The notes beneath the pieces are model-generated. The model ran no database searches, was not told the origin of the DNA, and saw only the letters and a list, made by a program, of their open reading frames with translations. The position numbers and the translations under genes were made by a program. Below, piece after piece: positions 34,940 to 43,447 of a stretch of DNA of 64,000 nucleotides. How positions within the stretch are numbered: position 1 is the stretch's first letter; the number at the start of each line of letters is the position of its first letter. Source of the stretch: Deltaproteobacteria bacterium (GTDB lineage: Bacteria > Myxococcota_A > UBA796 > GCA-2862545); assembly GCA_006226595.1 (NCBI GenBank), contig SBGP01000082.1, forward strand, positions 1-64,000. Direction: 5' to 3'.

Positions 34940-35506
34940 ATGCTCACCCTGCTTCTCACGCTCACCGCCTTCGGCCAGGAGGCCACGAACTCCACGGCCT
35001 ACGTGCCGCGGCCGCTCGCCGGTCGACCGGTGCTGGACCTGCGGGTGGGCGTGGACACCGCCGCGAGCCTCGACACGCCGCAGGTGTGCATGGAGGGCTA
35101 TCCTCTGGCGTGGTGGACGATCGAGGCGTGCGGTAACGGCTCGGGCATCTGGCACAACAACCCCCAGGCCACCGACATCGCCCACTTCCGCACGCGCATT
35201 CGCGCCCTGCATGCGCAGAACGGACGTACCGAGGCCGAGATCCTCCCCGGCATCGGCTTCACCGAGATCCAGGTCGGCGAGGACCGCGCGGGCTTCCTGT
35301 TCGGCGAGGCGCGCAGCGAAGACCAGGTCGAGGCCGCCGGCGCCGAGGCCAGCGTGTCGGGCAAGGTCCGCATCTGGCTCGAGCGCACCTACCTCGTCGT
35401 CGACGTGAACGCGGGCGCGGCCATCATCCCGGCCCAGCCCGTGGTGACCGGGGCCACCGGACCCGTACTCGGCTTCGGAGCCGTCACCGTGGGCGCCGGC
35501 TTCTAG
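34940..35506 (+). CDS. Small secreted outer-membrane-like protein
   Basis: This 188-residue protein has a short hydrophobic signal (MLTLLLTLTAFGQ). The mature chain is beta-rich (VLDLRVGVDTAASL, AEILPGIGFTEIQVGEDRAGF, VSGKVRIWLERTYLVVDVNAGAAI) and ends in aromatic F, as outer-membrane barrels often do. One cysteine pair (CMEGYP...ACGNG) may be oxidised. No family is recognised. It could be a small barrel or a periplasmic beta protein. Confidence 0.5.
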   Translation: MLTLLLTLTAFGQEATNSTAYVPRPLAGRPVLDLRVGVDTAASLDTPQVCMEGYPLAWWTIEACGNGSGIWHNNPQATDIAHFRTRIRALHAQNGRTEAEILPGIGFTEIQVGEDRAGFLFGEARSEDQVEAAGAEASVSGKVRIWLERTYLVVDVNAGAAIIPAQPVVTGATGPVLGFGAVTVGAGF

Positions 35507-35677
35507 CGGAGCCATCCAGGTGTTCGTCGCCCAGGAGCGCACGCAGCGCACGATGGGTGAGACCCGTGTGGCTGCTCGTCGGCCTGATGCTCGCGGCAGT
35601 CCAGGCATCCCACACAGACTGTCGATTCGCCCGTCGCGCGAATCGGGCCGGTTTATTCGAAAACAAGAGCCAACGTC

Positions 35678-35715
35678 GATAATGGAACACATGGGCATTT
35701 GAATTGAGCCCATGT
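35678..35715 (+). promoter_or_regulatory. Hairpin operator between -10 and ribosome site of the stress-protein gene
   Basis: A GATAAT -10-like hexamer at 35678 precedes the inverted repeat ACATGGGC at 35689-35696 and GCCCATGT at 35708-35715, with an 11-nt AT-rich loop. The right arm abuts the GGAGG ribosome site, with ATG at 35726. It could be a repressor site or an RNA hairpin that hides the ribosome site. Confidence 0.5.
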
Positions 35716-35725
35716 TGGAGGTTTC

Positions 35726-36565
35726 ATGCAGACCGTTCCGTATCGCAAGGTCATGTTGGCGACGGATCTCACGTCGACGGCACTCACCCCCTGGGCGCAC
35801 GCCTTGAAGCTCTCGTGCCGCCCCGGCGCGGAGCTCACCGTGCTCCACGTTCGACAGAAGGACCAGCGCAGCCGCTGGGCAAAGCTGCCGACCGCGCGGG
35901 ACATGCTCGTTCAGTGGGGCGTTCTCGACCGGGACGCCACCGTTCACGACTTCCGCCGGCTGGGCTTCCACTTGTTCCTGCACAGCCTGGAGAGCGAGGA
36001 CACGAGCAGCGGCATCGAGACGGGCCTCGAGGCGATTGGCCCCGAGCTCGTCGTCCTCGGTACGCGCAGGCCCACCGGTCTCGACCGATTCCTCAACGGC
36101 AGCGTCAGCGAACGCATCGCCCGGCAGGCACCGCACGCGGCACTGGTCGTCCCGGAGCGCACGCGCCCCATTGTCGATCCGCGCACCGGCGACATCGGCT
36201 ACCCACGGGTGCTCGTGCCGTTGTCCAGCGACGCCGACCAGGTGCACGCCGTCGAGGAGGCCATTCGCTTCGCCGAGACGCTCTCGGACGGCCCGGTCGA
36301 GTTCGTCCTCCTCCACGTCGGCCCCCGCGGAGCCCTGCCGACCTTGAAGCTTCCGCGACGAGGACGGTGGAGTTGGCGCACCGTGTACCGAGAGGGTGCG
36401 GTGGTCGATCAGATCGTCGACGTCGCGCGGCAGCTCGACTGCGCGGCCATCTCGATGGTCACGCGCGGACACGACAGCATGCTCGACGTGTTCCGCGGAA
36501 GCCGCACCGAGCGCGTGCTTCGCCACGCACCTTGTCCGGTGCTGATCCGGCCGCTCGCCGCATGA
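35726..36565 (+). CDS. Tandem universal stress protein
   Basis: This 279-residue protein has two Usp domains. Domain 1 (1-~145) starts with RKVMLATDLTSTAL and ends with the nucleotide-type motif LGTRRPTGLDRFLNGSVSE. Domain 2 starts at YPRVLVPLSSDADQV and ends with RGHDSMLDVFRGSRTERVLRHAPCPVL, the usual G/S-x-x-ERVLRHAPCPVLI tail. Such proteins bind ATP or AMP-type ligands and respond to starvation or oxidative stress. A hairpin sits between the predicted -10 and the start, and a strong terminator follows. It precedes the AT-rich leader of the pseudo-kinase cassette. Confidence 0.85.
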   Translation: MQTVPYRKVMLATDLTSTALTPWAHALKLSCRPGAELTVLHVRQKDQRSRWAKLPTARDMLVQWGVLDRDATVHDFRRLGFHLFLHSLESEDTSSGIETGLEAIGPELVVLGTRRPTGLDRFLNGSVSERIARQAPHAALVVPERTRPIVDPRTGDIGYPRVLVPLSSDADQVHAVEEAIRFAETLSDGPVEFVLLHVGPRGALPTLKLPRRGRWSWRTVYREGAVVDQIVDVARQLDCAAISMVTRGHDSMLDVFRGSRTERVLRHAPCPVLIRPLAA

Positions 36566-36656
36566 CCGCGCAGCGCCTCCCGCAGGCGCCGGGTGCGGTG
36601 CGTCGACGGTTGTGACGACCACGCCAGTCCCGCCGCACCCGCCGTCTGTCCTTCGC

Positions 36657-36692
36657 GACCCCGCTCCTTGCCGGAGCGGGGTCGTCTTGTTT
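36657..36692 (+). terminator. Strong intrinsic terminator
   Basis: GACCCCGCTCC pairs perfectly with GGAGCGGGGTC (11 bp) around a TTGCC loop and is followed by GTCTTGTTT. It ends the universal stress protein transcript. Confidence 0.8.
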
Positions 36693-37212
36693 CCACGTCA
36701 AGAGCCCCGCCCGACAAACCCCGGTCCGCGAATGCAAGAGACAGTCGTTTGGATTGGGTAGCGGTCGCTAGCGACACGTCAGTTTGTGTCGCAATAGAAA
36801 TTGTCCAATCGGCAACTTTATGCCGCAGGTCCCGAACAAGGGGCTTCACGGAGATGTCCTCACGCCGGCGGCAGCCGGTGGTCCAAAATAACGCGTTCGA
36901 GGCGCAACTTCGTGCATTTATTATTTTCGTTTCTGCAGGTATTTTCGGTGCATTTTTGCGCGCGCCGTGTCGAAAACTTTGCCCGTCGATCCCGAGATCT
37001 CGCGCATCCGCGCGAACTGCGGCTTCATAAAAAAGATGTGACGCAAACTTGATCACCCATCGGGGCTCGTGTGAAATGAAGATGAGGTTCTTCCAAGACA
37101 TCGCGAGCACGACGGCGGCCAGTTGTTGGCTTCGGCACTTTGTTCTTGAGGCCGTCCGTCGTGACCAAGGGGTGAGCGGAGAGAACTTCTGTGTCACATG
37201 AAGGAGGTTCAC
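36693..37212 (+). promoter_or_regulatory. Long, relatively AT-rich leader with nested inverted repeats
   Basis: This ~520-bp gap is far richer in A+T than the genes around it, with runs such as CATTTATTATTTTCG and AAAAAAG. GATTGG at 36752 and CCAATC at 36805 enclose a 7-bp inverted repeat GCGACAC/GTGTCGC (36771-36792). Nearer the gene, ACGACGGCGGCC at 37109 pairs with GGCCGTCCGTCGT at 37150 (12 bp, one bulge). No convincing reading frame exists. It probably carries promoters and a structured leader for the pseudo-kinase operon, or an unannotated small RNA. Confidence 0.5.
37109..37162 (+). promoter_or_regulatory. 12-bp leader hairpin
   Basis: ACGACGGCGGCC pairs with GGCCGTCCGTCGT with one bulged base around a ~29-nt loop. 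It sits about 50 bp before the start of the pseudo-kinase gene. It has no U-tract directly after it. Confidence 0.45.
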
Positions 37213-38463
37213 ATGTGGGTTGGAGACGTGCATCCTAGCTGGGCAAAGCCGCGAGAGCGGCGTGTGCTGTGGCTGGTCGGCGAGCCGACGGGCATCCGCG
37301 TCGCGGAGCTCGAAGAGATGGGCTGGTACGTCACCGCCTTCGAGCGAGCGCGGGACATCGTTCCCCCCTCGCCCATGGTCGAGCCCGTGATCATCCTCGC
37401 CTCGGTCGACATGGACCGGGGCGAGGACCTCGACCTGCTCCATCGACTCGCGGGTCACCGGCACCAGCTGCCGGTGGTGCTCGTGGCGAATGGCGAGCCC
37501 TTCGACCGCCTCGAGGCCCGGTGGCGCCGCGGTGCCCACAACATCCTGCCGGCTGGACTCTCGCCGGCCTCGGCGCTGCACGAAGCCTGGTTCTTCGCCA
37601 AGGAGGGCGTGGACGCCGAGCGCGGCGCCTCCCGTCGCGAGCAGGATCAGAAGCGCATCCTCGAGCGGCAGCGTGTCGAGCTGCGCCACCTGCGCCGCAG
37701 GCGCAAGACCATCGAGGCGCAGCTCCAGGTCGCCCTTGCCCACGCGGAGGATGGACATCGCGGCCAGGAGGAGCTCATGCTCGCGCTGGCCGACAAGGAC
37801 ATGGCCAGCCGACGGGTCAACCGGCAGTGGGGCGTGCTGCTCCGCGATGTCGCCGCCGAGATCAAGAACCCGATGGACGTCATCGTCGACGGACTCTCCA
37901 AGGTCCTCGACGGCGAGGTCGACCGTGCGGTGTGCGACCAGGTGGCCCGCATCTGCCAGTCCGCGCGCAGCCTCGCGCGTCTGGTGCGCGACCTCGAGGA
38001 GATGGCGACCATCGAGGATGGCACCGCCCCCGTCTCACCGAGCCAGTGCGACGTCGTGTGCATGCTCTCGCACCTCGCTGAGCAGCTCCAGCAGCGGTAC
38101 GGACTCGAGGTCGCGCTCCAGGTGGGCGCGACCGCTGGCGAAGCGATGGTCGACGCCGCGCGCGTGTGCCGTGCGCTGATCCACTTCCTGCTCACCGACG
38201 CGAACCTTCCGCAGGGTCCCCTGCGCATCGTCGCGCTCGCCGACCGCGGCGCGGTCGACATCTGTCTCTCGCCCGTGCGCACCGGGCCGGGTTCCTGGCG
38301 ACTCGCGGAGCTGCTGCGGCATCAGGGGGGAAGCCTCCGCTGTGCCGGGGAAGAGGTCCACCTGCGCCTACCGATGGCCAGCGAGCCCATCGAGACCGCG
38401 AACGACCTGGAGCTCGCCGGGACCGGGACCCACGGGCCCATCTTGCTGAACGCCACGGCCTGA
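37213..38463 (+). CDS. Degenerate receiver plus pseudo-histidine kinase
   Basis: This 416-residue protein starts at ATG 37213 behind AAGGAGG. Residues ~15-120 have a receiver-like fold, but the phosphoacceptor position reads VIILASVDM (no Asp at the usual site) and the C-terminal Lys site reads NILPAG. Residues ~140-205 form a charged coiled coil. A HisKA-like helix then reads DVAAEIKNPM at 212-221: the histidine that precedes Glu in active enzymes is Ala215. The ATPase-like region has a partial N box (ALIHFLLTDANLP) without the usual Asn and no clear G1 or G2 loops. It is therefore probably a signalling scaffold without kinase activity. It opens a cassette with two YciF-like genes and a zinc ribbon. 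Confidence 0.7.
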   Translation: MWVGDVHPSWAKPRERRVLWLVGEPTGIRVAELEEMGWYVTAFERARDIVPPSPMVEPVIILASVDMDRGEDLDLLHRLAGHRHQLPVVLVANGEPFDRLEARWRRGAHNILPAGLSPASALHEAWFFAKEGVDAERGASRREQDQKRILERQRVELRHLRRRRKTIEAQLQVALAHAEDGHRGQEELMLALADKDMASRRVNRQWGVLLRDVAAEIKNPMDVIVDGLSKVLDGEVDRAVCDQVARICQSARSLARLVRDLEEMATIEDGTAPVSPSQCDVVCMLSHLAEQLQQRYGLEVALQVGATAGEAMVDAARVCRALIHFLLTDANLPQGPLRIVALADRGAVDICLSPVRTGPGSWRLAELLRHQGGSLRCAGEEVHLRLPMASEPIETANDLELAGTGTHGPILLNATA

Positions 38464-38490
38464 TCGGCCCAACCACGAACGAGGTGCACC

Positions 38491-39036
38491 ATGGATGTCA
38501 GCATCAACCGCAAGAAGGTAACGGCCTACTGTGGGTACGAGCTGGACCGCCTGATCCACGCGAACCGCGGGATCTGCGCACTGTTCAGCCGCATGGCCAC
38601 CACCGCGAACGACCCGCTGCTACGTGGTGCGCTCGAGGAGCAGCTCGAGCTCAATCGCGAGCTGCTGCACGTCCTGTACAGCTGCTGCGAGGTCATGGAC
38701 CGCGACGCGCGCGCCGGACGAGACACCGCTCTCGACGCGCTGATGGCACAGGGAGAGGCGGCCCTCGAGCTCGACGACCCGTCGGTTCGCGACCTGGTCA
38801 TGGCGACCTTCGCGCTCCGCTGCCTGCACTGGACACTGGCGGGGTGCGCCAGCCTGGCCTCGCTGTGGCGCCACCTGGACGGGCGGGCCGAGGGCCAGGA
38901 CCTGGAGCGGTTCGTGTACCGCTTCACCGGCGCGCGCGAGCAGCTCGAGTGGATGTTCGAAGCGCTGCTCCGACGCGGTCTCGACCGCGCCACCCCTGAG
39001 GTGGTGCAGCGACACCAGATCCCGATTCCCAGTTGA
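38491..39036 (+). CDS. YciF-like (DUF892-type) helical-bundle protein A
   Basis: This 181-residue protein is all-helical with four to five amphipathic helices. The opening GYELDRLIHANRGICALFSRMATTANDPLLRGALEEQ, quoted here only in part, follows the YciE/YciF plan of a first helix, a leucine-rich second helix and an EEHLEETxxQ-like element. However, the histidine and glutamates that bind metal in YciF are mostly replaced (EEQLELN, LRCLHWTLAG). It may keep the fold without the di-metal site. It lies 27 bp after the pseudo-kinase and resembles the next gene in order and spacing of helices. Function in stress response is only inferred from the family and the nearby Usp gene. Confidence 0.5.
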   Translation: MDVSINRKKVTAYCGYELDRLIHANRGICALFSRMATTANDPLLRGALEEQLELNRELLHVLYSCCEVMDRDARAGRDTALDALMAQGEAALELDDPSVRDLVMATFALRCLHWTLAGCASLASLWRHLDGRAEGQDLERFVYRFTGAREQLEWMFEALLRRGLDRATPEVVQRHQIPIPS

Positions 39037-39077
39037 GTGCTCCCTCTCGTTGACCTTGTTTGACCCAGGAGGTCGTC

Positions 39078-39659
39078 ATGGACCGTTCCCAACTCCTCGA
39101 GTTCGCTCTCGAAGAACTCGATCGACTCTCGACCGCGAGCAGCGGCATCGCCGCCGTGCTTCCACGCATGCAGCACGCCGCCCACGACCCGGTGCTCGGC
39201 TTCGTGCTCACGGACCGCATGGTCGCGCAGCTCGGCGTGCGAAACGAGGTCAGCATGATCTACGCCGACCTCTACCGCGACCCGAACGAGGTCTCGGACC
39301 CCCTCGTCGTGCAGCTCTGCCGACAGGCCGTCGAGGCCCGAAACCTCGAAGACCGGGTGCTCCGCGACATGGAGATCGCCCGGATTGCCCTCGCCATCGA
39401 CCGCTGGCAGCTCGCGGTGTGCGGCGGGCTGAGCACGTTGTTCCGGCAGCTGTATCAGGACCCGGCCGCTGACTCGCTCGACCGCGCATCCGCGACGATC
39501 CGCGTGGTCTCGAAGCGACTGAAGATGCTCCAGCCCTCGCTCACCGGCCTGCACCGAGACGAGGAACGCCACGGGCACGAGACGCGATCCCCACAGGCCC
39601 GCATGAGCCAGAACCAGCTGTCGCGGTTGGTTCTCGCCGGCATCGGCCGAGAGAGGTGA
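39078..39659 (+). CDS. YciF-like (DUF892-type) helical-bundle protein B
   Basis: This 193-residue protein starts at ATG 39078 behind CAGGAGGTCGTC. It shows the same helical pattern as the gene before it: EELDRLSTASSGIAAVLPRM, then HDPVLGFVLTDRMVAQL, an Arg/Glu middle helix (CRQAVEARNLEDRVLRDME) and a final helix with RWQLAVCGGLSTLFRQL. The two are probably paralogues that arose by tandem duplication and diverged. Metal ligands of YciF are again not evident. A basic, polar tail of ~35 residues is unique to this copy. It ends 3 bp before the zinc-ribbon gene. Confidence 0.5.
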   Translation: MDRSQLLEFALEELDRLSTASSGIAAVLPRMQHAAHDPVLGFVLTDRMVAQLGVRNEVSMIYADLYRDPNEVSDPLVVQLCRQAVEARNLEDRVLRDMEIARIALAIDRWQLAVCGGLSTLFRQLYQDPAADSLDRASATIRVVSKRLKMLQPSLTGLHRDEERHGHETRSPQARMSQNQLSRLVLAGIGRER

Positions 39660-39662
39660 ACC

Positions 39663-39872
39663 ATGCGCACCGTCCATCTGCCATCCCCGAACGACACCGA
39701 GGGCCCCCGCCCCCAGGGACACCAGCGCGAGCGACTCCGCGCGTGCGCGGCCTGCGGCATCCCCTCTCCCGCACACGAGGACGAGGACGTGCACTTCTGT
39801 GAGCGCTGCCTCGATCACGCCGCACTCGACGAGTACTCCGGCGAGTGGGACGACCTGGGCGGCGAGGGCTGA
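39663..39872 (+). CDS. Small zinc-ribbon protein
   Basis: This 69-residue protein has the four-cysteine motif CAACG...FCERC (C-x2-C...C-x2-C with about 15 residues between), which should hold one zinc ion as in zinc ribbons. The N-terminus is polar and the C-terminus acidic (EYSGEWDDLGGEG). It begins 3 bp after the stop of the YciF-like B gene, so it is co-translated. It is too small for catalysis and probably mediates a protein or nucleic-acid contact. Confidence 0.6.
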   Translation: MRTVHLPSPNDTEGPRPQGHQRERLRACAACGIPSPAHEDEDVHFCERCLDHAALDEYSGEWDDLGGEG

Positions 39873-39965
39873 CGCTCAGCTCCGACCGACCGCGAGCGCG
39901 AGGGTGACGCGGGTCACCGCGAGGCCGAGGGCCACCGCCCCTCCCCGAGGAGTGCTCTCCGCGAC

Positions 39966-42900
39966 TCAGGGAAAGCGGTCGAAGTCGCCGATTCCCCGCT
40001 CTGCGAGCTCGTCGTCGATGCGCTTTCGGAGCGCCTCTTCGTCGACCGGCAGGGAGTCCTCCCACAGGAGGAGCGAGCCGTCCTCGCCCCCCGTCGCAAG
40101 CAGCAGGCCGTCTGGCGAGAACGCACACGAGGTCAGTGGGCCGGTATGCCCGCGCAGCGTTCGGCTGACCACCGTCTCGCGGTCCACCAGCCACAGCCGG
40201 GCGGTGCTGTCCTCGCCGGCGGTCACCACACGGCTGCCGTCCGGGTGCCACTGGAGCGACTCGATCGAGCTCGTGTGCCCAATCAGCCGCCGCGGCTCGC
40301 CGCGCGTGTCGGGCCAGACCAGTGCCCCGCCGATCGCATCGGCCGCCGCCAGCTGGCCGTCGGGGCCCGCGCGCAACCACACGTTGATGTAGGTCGGCCC
40401 CTGGACCTCCCGAGGCTCCTCGCCCACGAGGGACCAGGCGCGCACGTCGCCACCGCCGCCTGCGCTGAACACGGTCCGGCCGTCGCGAGCGACCGCCAGG
40501 TGCAGAGCCGGAGAGGGATGTTCGCCGAGAACCGTGATCTCCGGCGGGTCGACGCGAGGGTCGACCAGCCTGACCGAGGTGTCGAAGCTCGCGGTGGCGA
40601 TGCGCCCGTCCGGCGTCAGGGCCAGCGTCGTGATCGCGTCGTCGTGCACCGGCCAGGACCCCGCCTCCCCGCTGTCGAGCGCGAGCCAGCCCACGGTGCC
40701 GTCGTCGAGACCGACGTACACGACCTTGCCATCGGCCCCGAACGCGACGTTCTCGCCCACCGCCGAGCCCTGGGCGCCGCGCGCGACCTCGCGGCCTTCG
40801 AGGTCGAAGACCGCGAGCCCCTCATCGCCACTCACCGCCACGCGATCCGCGGTCGTGGCCATCGCATGGGTGTAGCCGACGCCCGCGTCCACGGTGATGC
40901 TGCGCTCGCTCGCGAGGTCGAAGATGCGCAGCTGGCTGTCCTGATCCACGCTGATCGCCGCCGAGCCGTCCGTGGTCCACTCGATGTCGGTGATCGTGGT
41001 GTCGTGCGCGTGCGCAGCGCGGGCCCCGGTCAGGTGCGGCGTCCATGCGAGCACGGCGCCAGAGAGGTCCGCGGACACGATGACCCCGTCGGCCACAGGC
41101 GTCGCGATGGCCGGGTGGTCGTGGCCCCGAAGCACGAACTGCTGGCCGAAGCCCGGCGTCCACTGGACGACCCTGCCGTCGGAACCCGCCGTGACGAGTG
41201 AGCCGTCGTCGAGGAACGCAATGCTGTCGACGCTGGCGCCGTGGCCGTTGAGCACGGCGATGGCTTCGCCCGTGGCCGTGTCCCACACCCGGACGGTGCG
41301 GTCCTGGGAGGCCGTGGCGAGCAGGCTGCCATCGGCGTTGAAGTCGAGCCACTGCACCCAGTCGTCGTGGCCGACGAGGTCGCGACGCGCGCCGCTCTTG
41401 CCGTCGAGCAGGAACACGGTCGGCCCCTCCCCGAACGCCGCGAACAGCGGTCGGTTGGGGGCGGACTTCACCGCCTGCAGACGGTCCGGTGTGCGCCACT
41501 GACGGACGGCCTTGCCGGTCGCGAGGTCCCACTGGACGGCGCGAAAGTCGTAGCCCGCGGTGACCAGCTGGCTTCCGTCCGGGGAAAAGGCCGAGTCGAG
41601 CACGGCATCCTCGTGCACCCCGAGGACCTGCAGCAGCTCGCCGTCCGCCGACCAGATCCGGGTCTCGCCGTCGTAGGAGGGCGCGGCAATCATCGAGCCG
41701 TCTGGCGAGTAGCCCACGGTGGCGACCAGATCCGCGGCGCCCGCAAGCTCGACGACCAGCTTGCCGGTGGCCACGTCCCAGACGCGACCGGTGATGTCCG
41801 ACGCCGCCGCCACGCGCTGGCCGTCGGGCGAAAAGCGCACGACGCCAATGGGCTCGGGGGAGCCCTCGAGCACGGCGACGGTCTCGCCGCTGGCTACGTC
41901 GTGGACGACCACGGTCCGGTCGACGCCGCCGCTCGCGACCCGCCGACCGTCGGGAGACGGCACGAGGTCGATGACCGCGGCCTCGTGGGGACGCAAGGTG
42001 CGGGGAAGGCCGTAGCCGAGCGCCTCGCCGGCGACCATGCGCACCGCCTCCCAGTCCTGCCACCGCGGCGACAGCTCCCGGAGCAAGGACAGGCTACGCG
42101 CCGGGTTGTGCTCGAGTGCGAGCCGCGCCTGCTCGAAGGTCACCTCGTCGGCGCGGGCCTCCTCGCGCGCGCGGGCCACGGCCTCGGCGGCGCGGGCTTC
42201 GACCGCCTCCTGCTTCTGCTCGACGATGGCCTGGATGCTCCAGGTACCCCCGGCCACACCCAGCAACACGAAGAACACGGTGAGCGCGAACGCGAGCTTG
42301 TGCTGCTCGATCAGTCGGAGCAGGTGCTCGCTCGCCGAGTAGGAGTAGGCGGCGACGGTCTGACCGTTCTGAAAGCGCTTGAGGTCCGCGGTGAACTCGG
42401 CCGCGGACGGGTAGCGGTCCTCGCTTCGCGGCGCCATCGCCTTGGCGACGATGGCATCGAGCTCGGGCGGGATGTCCGGATCTCGCGTGCGCATCGGGCG
42501 GAAGACGGCGTTGCGCGCGAGCTGAAGCAGCTCGTCCGAAGAGCCACCGTCGTAGGGGGCCCGGCCCGTGAACACCGCGTACGCGAGGGCCCCGAGCGCG
42601 AACACATCGGCAGCCTGGTCCACGCGATCGCCCGCGGCCTGCTCCGGCGCCATGTATGCGGGCGTGCCGACCACCGAGCCCACCTGGGTGAGCTTGGCGT
42701 TGCTGCCGGAGATGGCCGGCTCGGCGACGTCCTCCTCGCCGACGAACTTGGCGAGTCCCCAGTCGATGACCATGGTCTCGCCGAACTCGCCGACGAGGAT
42801 GTTCTGGGGCTTGAGGTCGCGGTGGATGATGCCGCGCGCATGTGCGTACGAGATGGCCTCACCGACGGCGATGAGGTGCGAGAGCAGGCCCACGCGCTCG

Positions 42901-43307
42901 TCGAACGTGCGACAGCGGCGGACCACGTCCTCGAGCGTGTCACCGCGCACCCACTTCATGGCGTAGAACGGCTCACCGCCCTCGAAGTGGCCGGCGTCGT
43001 ACACGGGCACGACCACGGGGTGCTCGAGCGCAGCGGTGATCTTCATCTCCCGCTCGAAGCGGTGCTGAGCGCCCGACGACAGCCGCTGCAGCTCCTTGAT
43101 CGCGACCGTGCGATCGAGCACCTGGTCGTGGGCGGTGACGACGCGACCGAGCCCGCCCCGACCGATCTCCTGGCCGAGCTCGTAGCGCTGCGAGTCCGAA
43201 GCCATGGGCGCCGGAGCCGCCGTCGCCTCCGGATCGTCCGCGCTCCAGGTCAGCCCGGCATCGGACTTCGGACCCGCTGAGTCGCGCTGACTACCGTTCC
43301 CCGCCAT
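39966..43307 (-). CDS. Ser/Thr kinase with transmembrane segment and two WD40 propellers
   Basis: This protein has 1113 residues. After ~35 polar residues comes a kinase domain: IGRGGLGRVV, VAIKEL, HRDLKPQNILV and IDWGLAK (DWG in place of DFG, common in WD40-fused bacterial kinases). One hydrophobic helix (FALTVFFVLLGVAGG) lies near 345, followed by a coiled coil. The rest holds about 14 WD40 repeats, for example VRFSPDGQRVAA...VWDVATGK, LDFNADGSLLAT...VWDTATGE and LRGHTGPLTSCAF, enough for two seven-bladed propellers outside or inside the membrane depending on topology. ATG 43307 was chosen because the kinase begins soon after and no ribosome site precedes the longer alternative. Confidence 0.85.
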   Translation of the reverse strand: MAGNGSQRDSAGPKSDAGLTWSADDPEATAAPAPMASDSQRYELGQEIGRGGLGRVVTAHDQVLDRTVAIKELQRLSSGAQHRFEREMKITAALEHPVVVPVYDAGHFEGGEPFYAMKWVRGDTLEDVVRRCRTFDERVGLLSHLIAVGEAISYAHARGIIHRDLKPQNILVGEFGETMVIDWGLAKFVGEEDVAEPAISGSNAKLTQVGSVVGTPAYMAPEQAAGDRVDQAADVFALGALAYAVFTGRAPYDGGSSDELLQLARNAVFRPMRTRDPDIPPELDAIVAKAMAPRSEDRYPSAAEFTADLKRFQNGQTVAAYSYSASEHLLRLIEQHKLAFALTVFFVLLGVAGGTWSIQAIVEQKQEAVEARAAEAVARAREEARADEVTFEQARLALEHNPARSLSLLRELSPRWQDWEAVRMVAGEALGYGLPRTLRPHEAAVIDLVPSPDGRRVASGGVDRTVVVHDVASGETVAVLEGSPEPIGVVRFSPDGQRVAAASDITGRVWDVATGKLVVELAGAADLVATVGYSPDGSMIAAPSYDGETRIWSADGELLQVLGVHEDAVLDSAFSPDGSQLVTAGYDFRAVQWDLATGKAVRQWRTPDRLQAVKSAPNRPLFAAFGEGPTVFLLDGKSGARRDLVGHDDWVQWLDFNADGSLLATASQDRTVRVWDTATGEAIAVLNGHGASVDSIAFLDDGSLVTAGSDGRVVQWTPGFGQQFVLRGHDHPAIATPVADGVIVSADLSGAVLAWTPHLTGARAAHAHDTTITDIEWTTDGSAAISVDQDSQLRIFDLASERSITVDAGVGYTHAMATTADRVAVSGDEGLAVFDLEGREVARGAQGSAVGENVAFGADGKVVYVGLDDGTVGWLALDSGEAGSWPVHDDAITTLALTPDGRIATASFDTSVRLVDPRVDPPEITVLGEHPSPALHLAVARDGRTVFSAGGGGDVRAWSLVGEEPREVQGPTYINVWLRAGPDGQLAAADAIGGALVWPDTRGEPRRLIGHTSSIESLQWHPDGSRVVTAGEDSTARLWLVDRETVVSRTLRGHTGPLTSCAFSPDGLLLATGGEDGSLLLWEDSLPVDEEALRKRIDDELAERGIGDFDRFP

Positions 43308-43447
43308 GCATCCCCACGGCGGTGAGTGTACCGCGAGCGCCACACGACACGTCGATCCTCGGCTTGCCCGCGCGCAGAGGCCCCCCGCAGGGATCCGCCA
43401 ATTGCGCGGTCGGCGCGGCTTCGCGATGATGCTGCGTAGAGGTGACG

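Noticed and set aside
36593-37030. Open frame of ~145 codons in the AT-rich leader
   Set aside because: It overlaps the terminator, has no ribosome site and its translation shows no domain or sensible composition.
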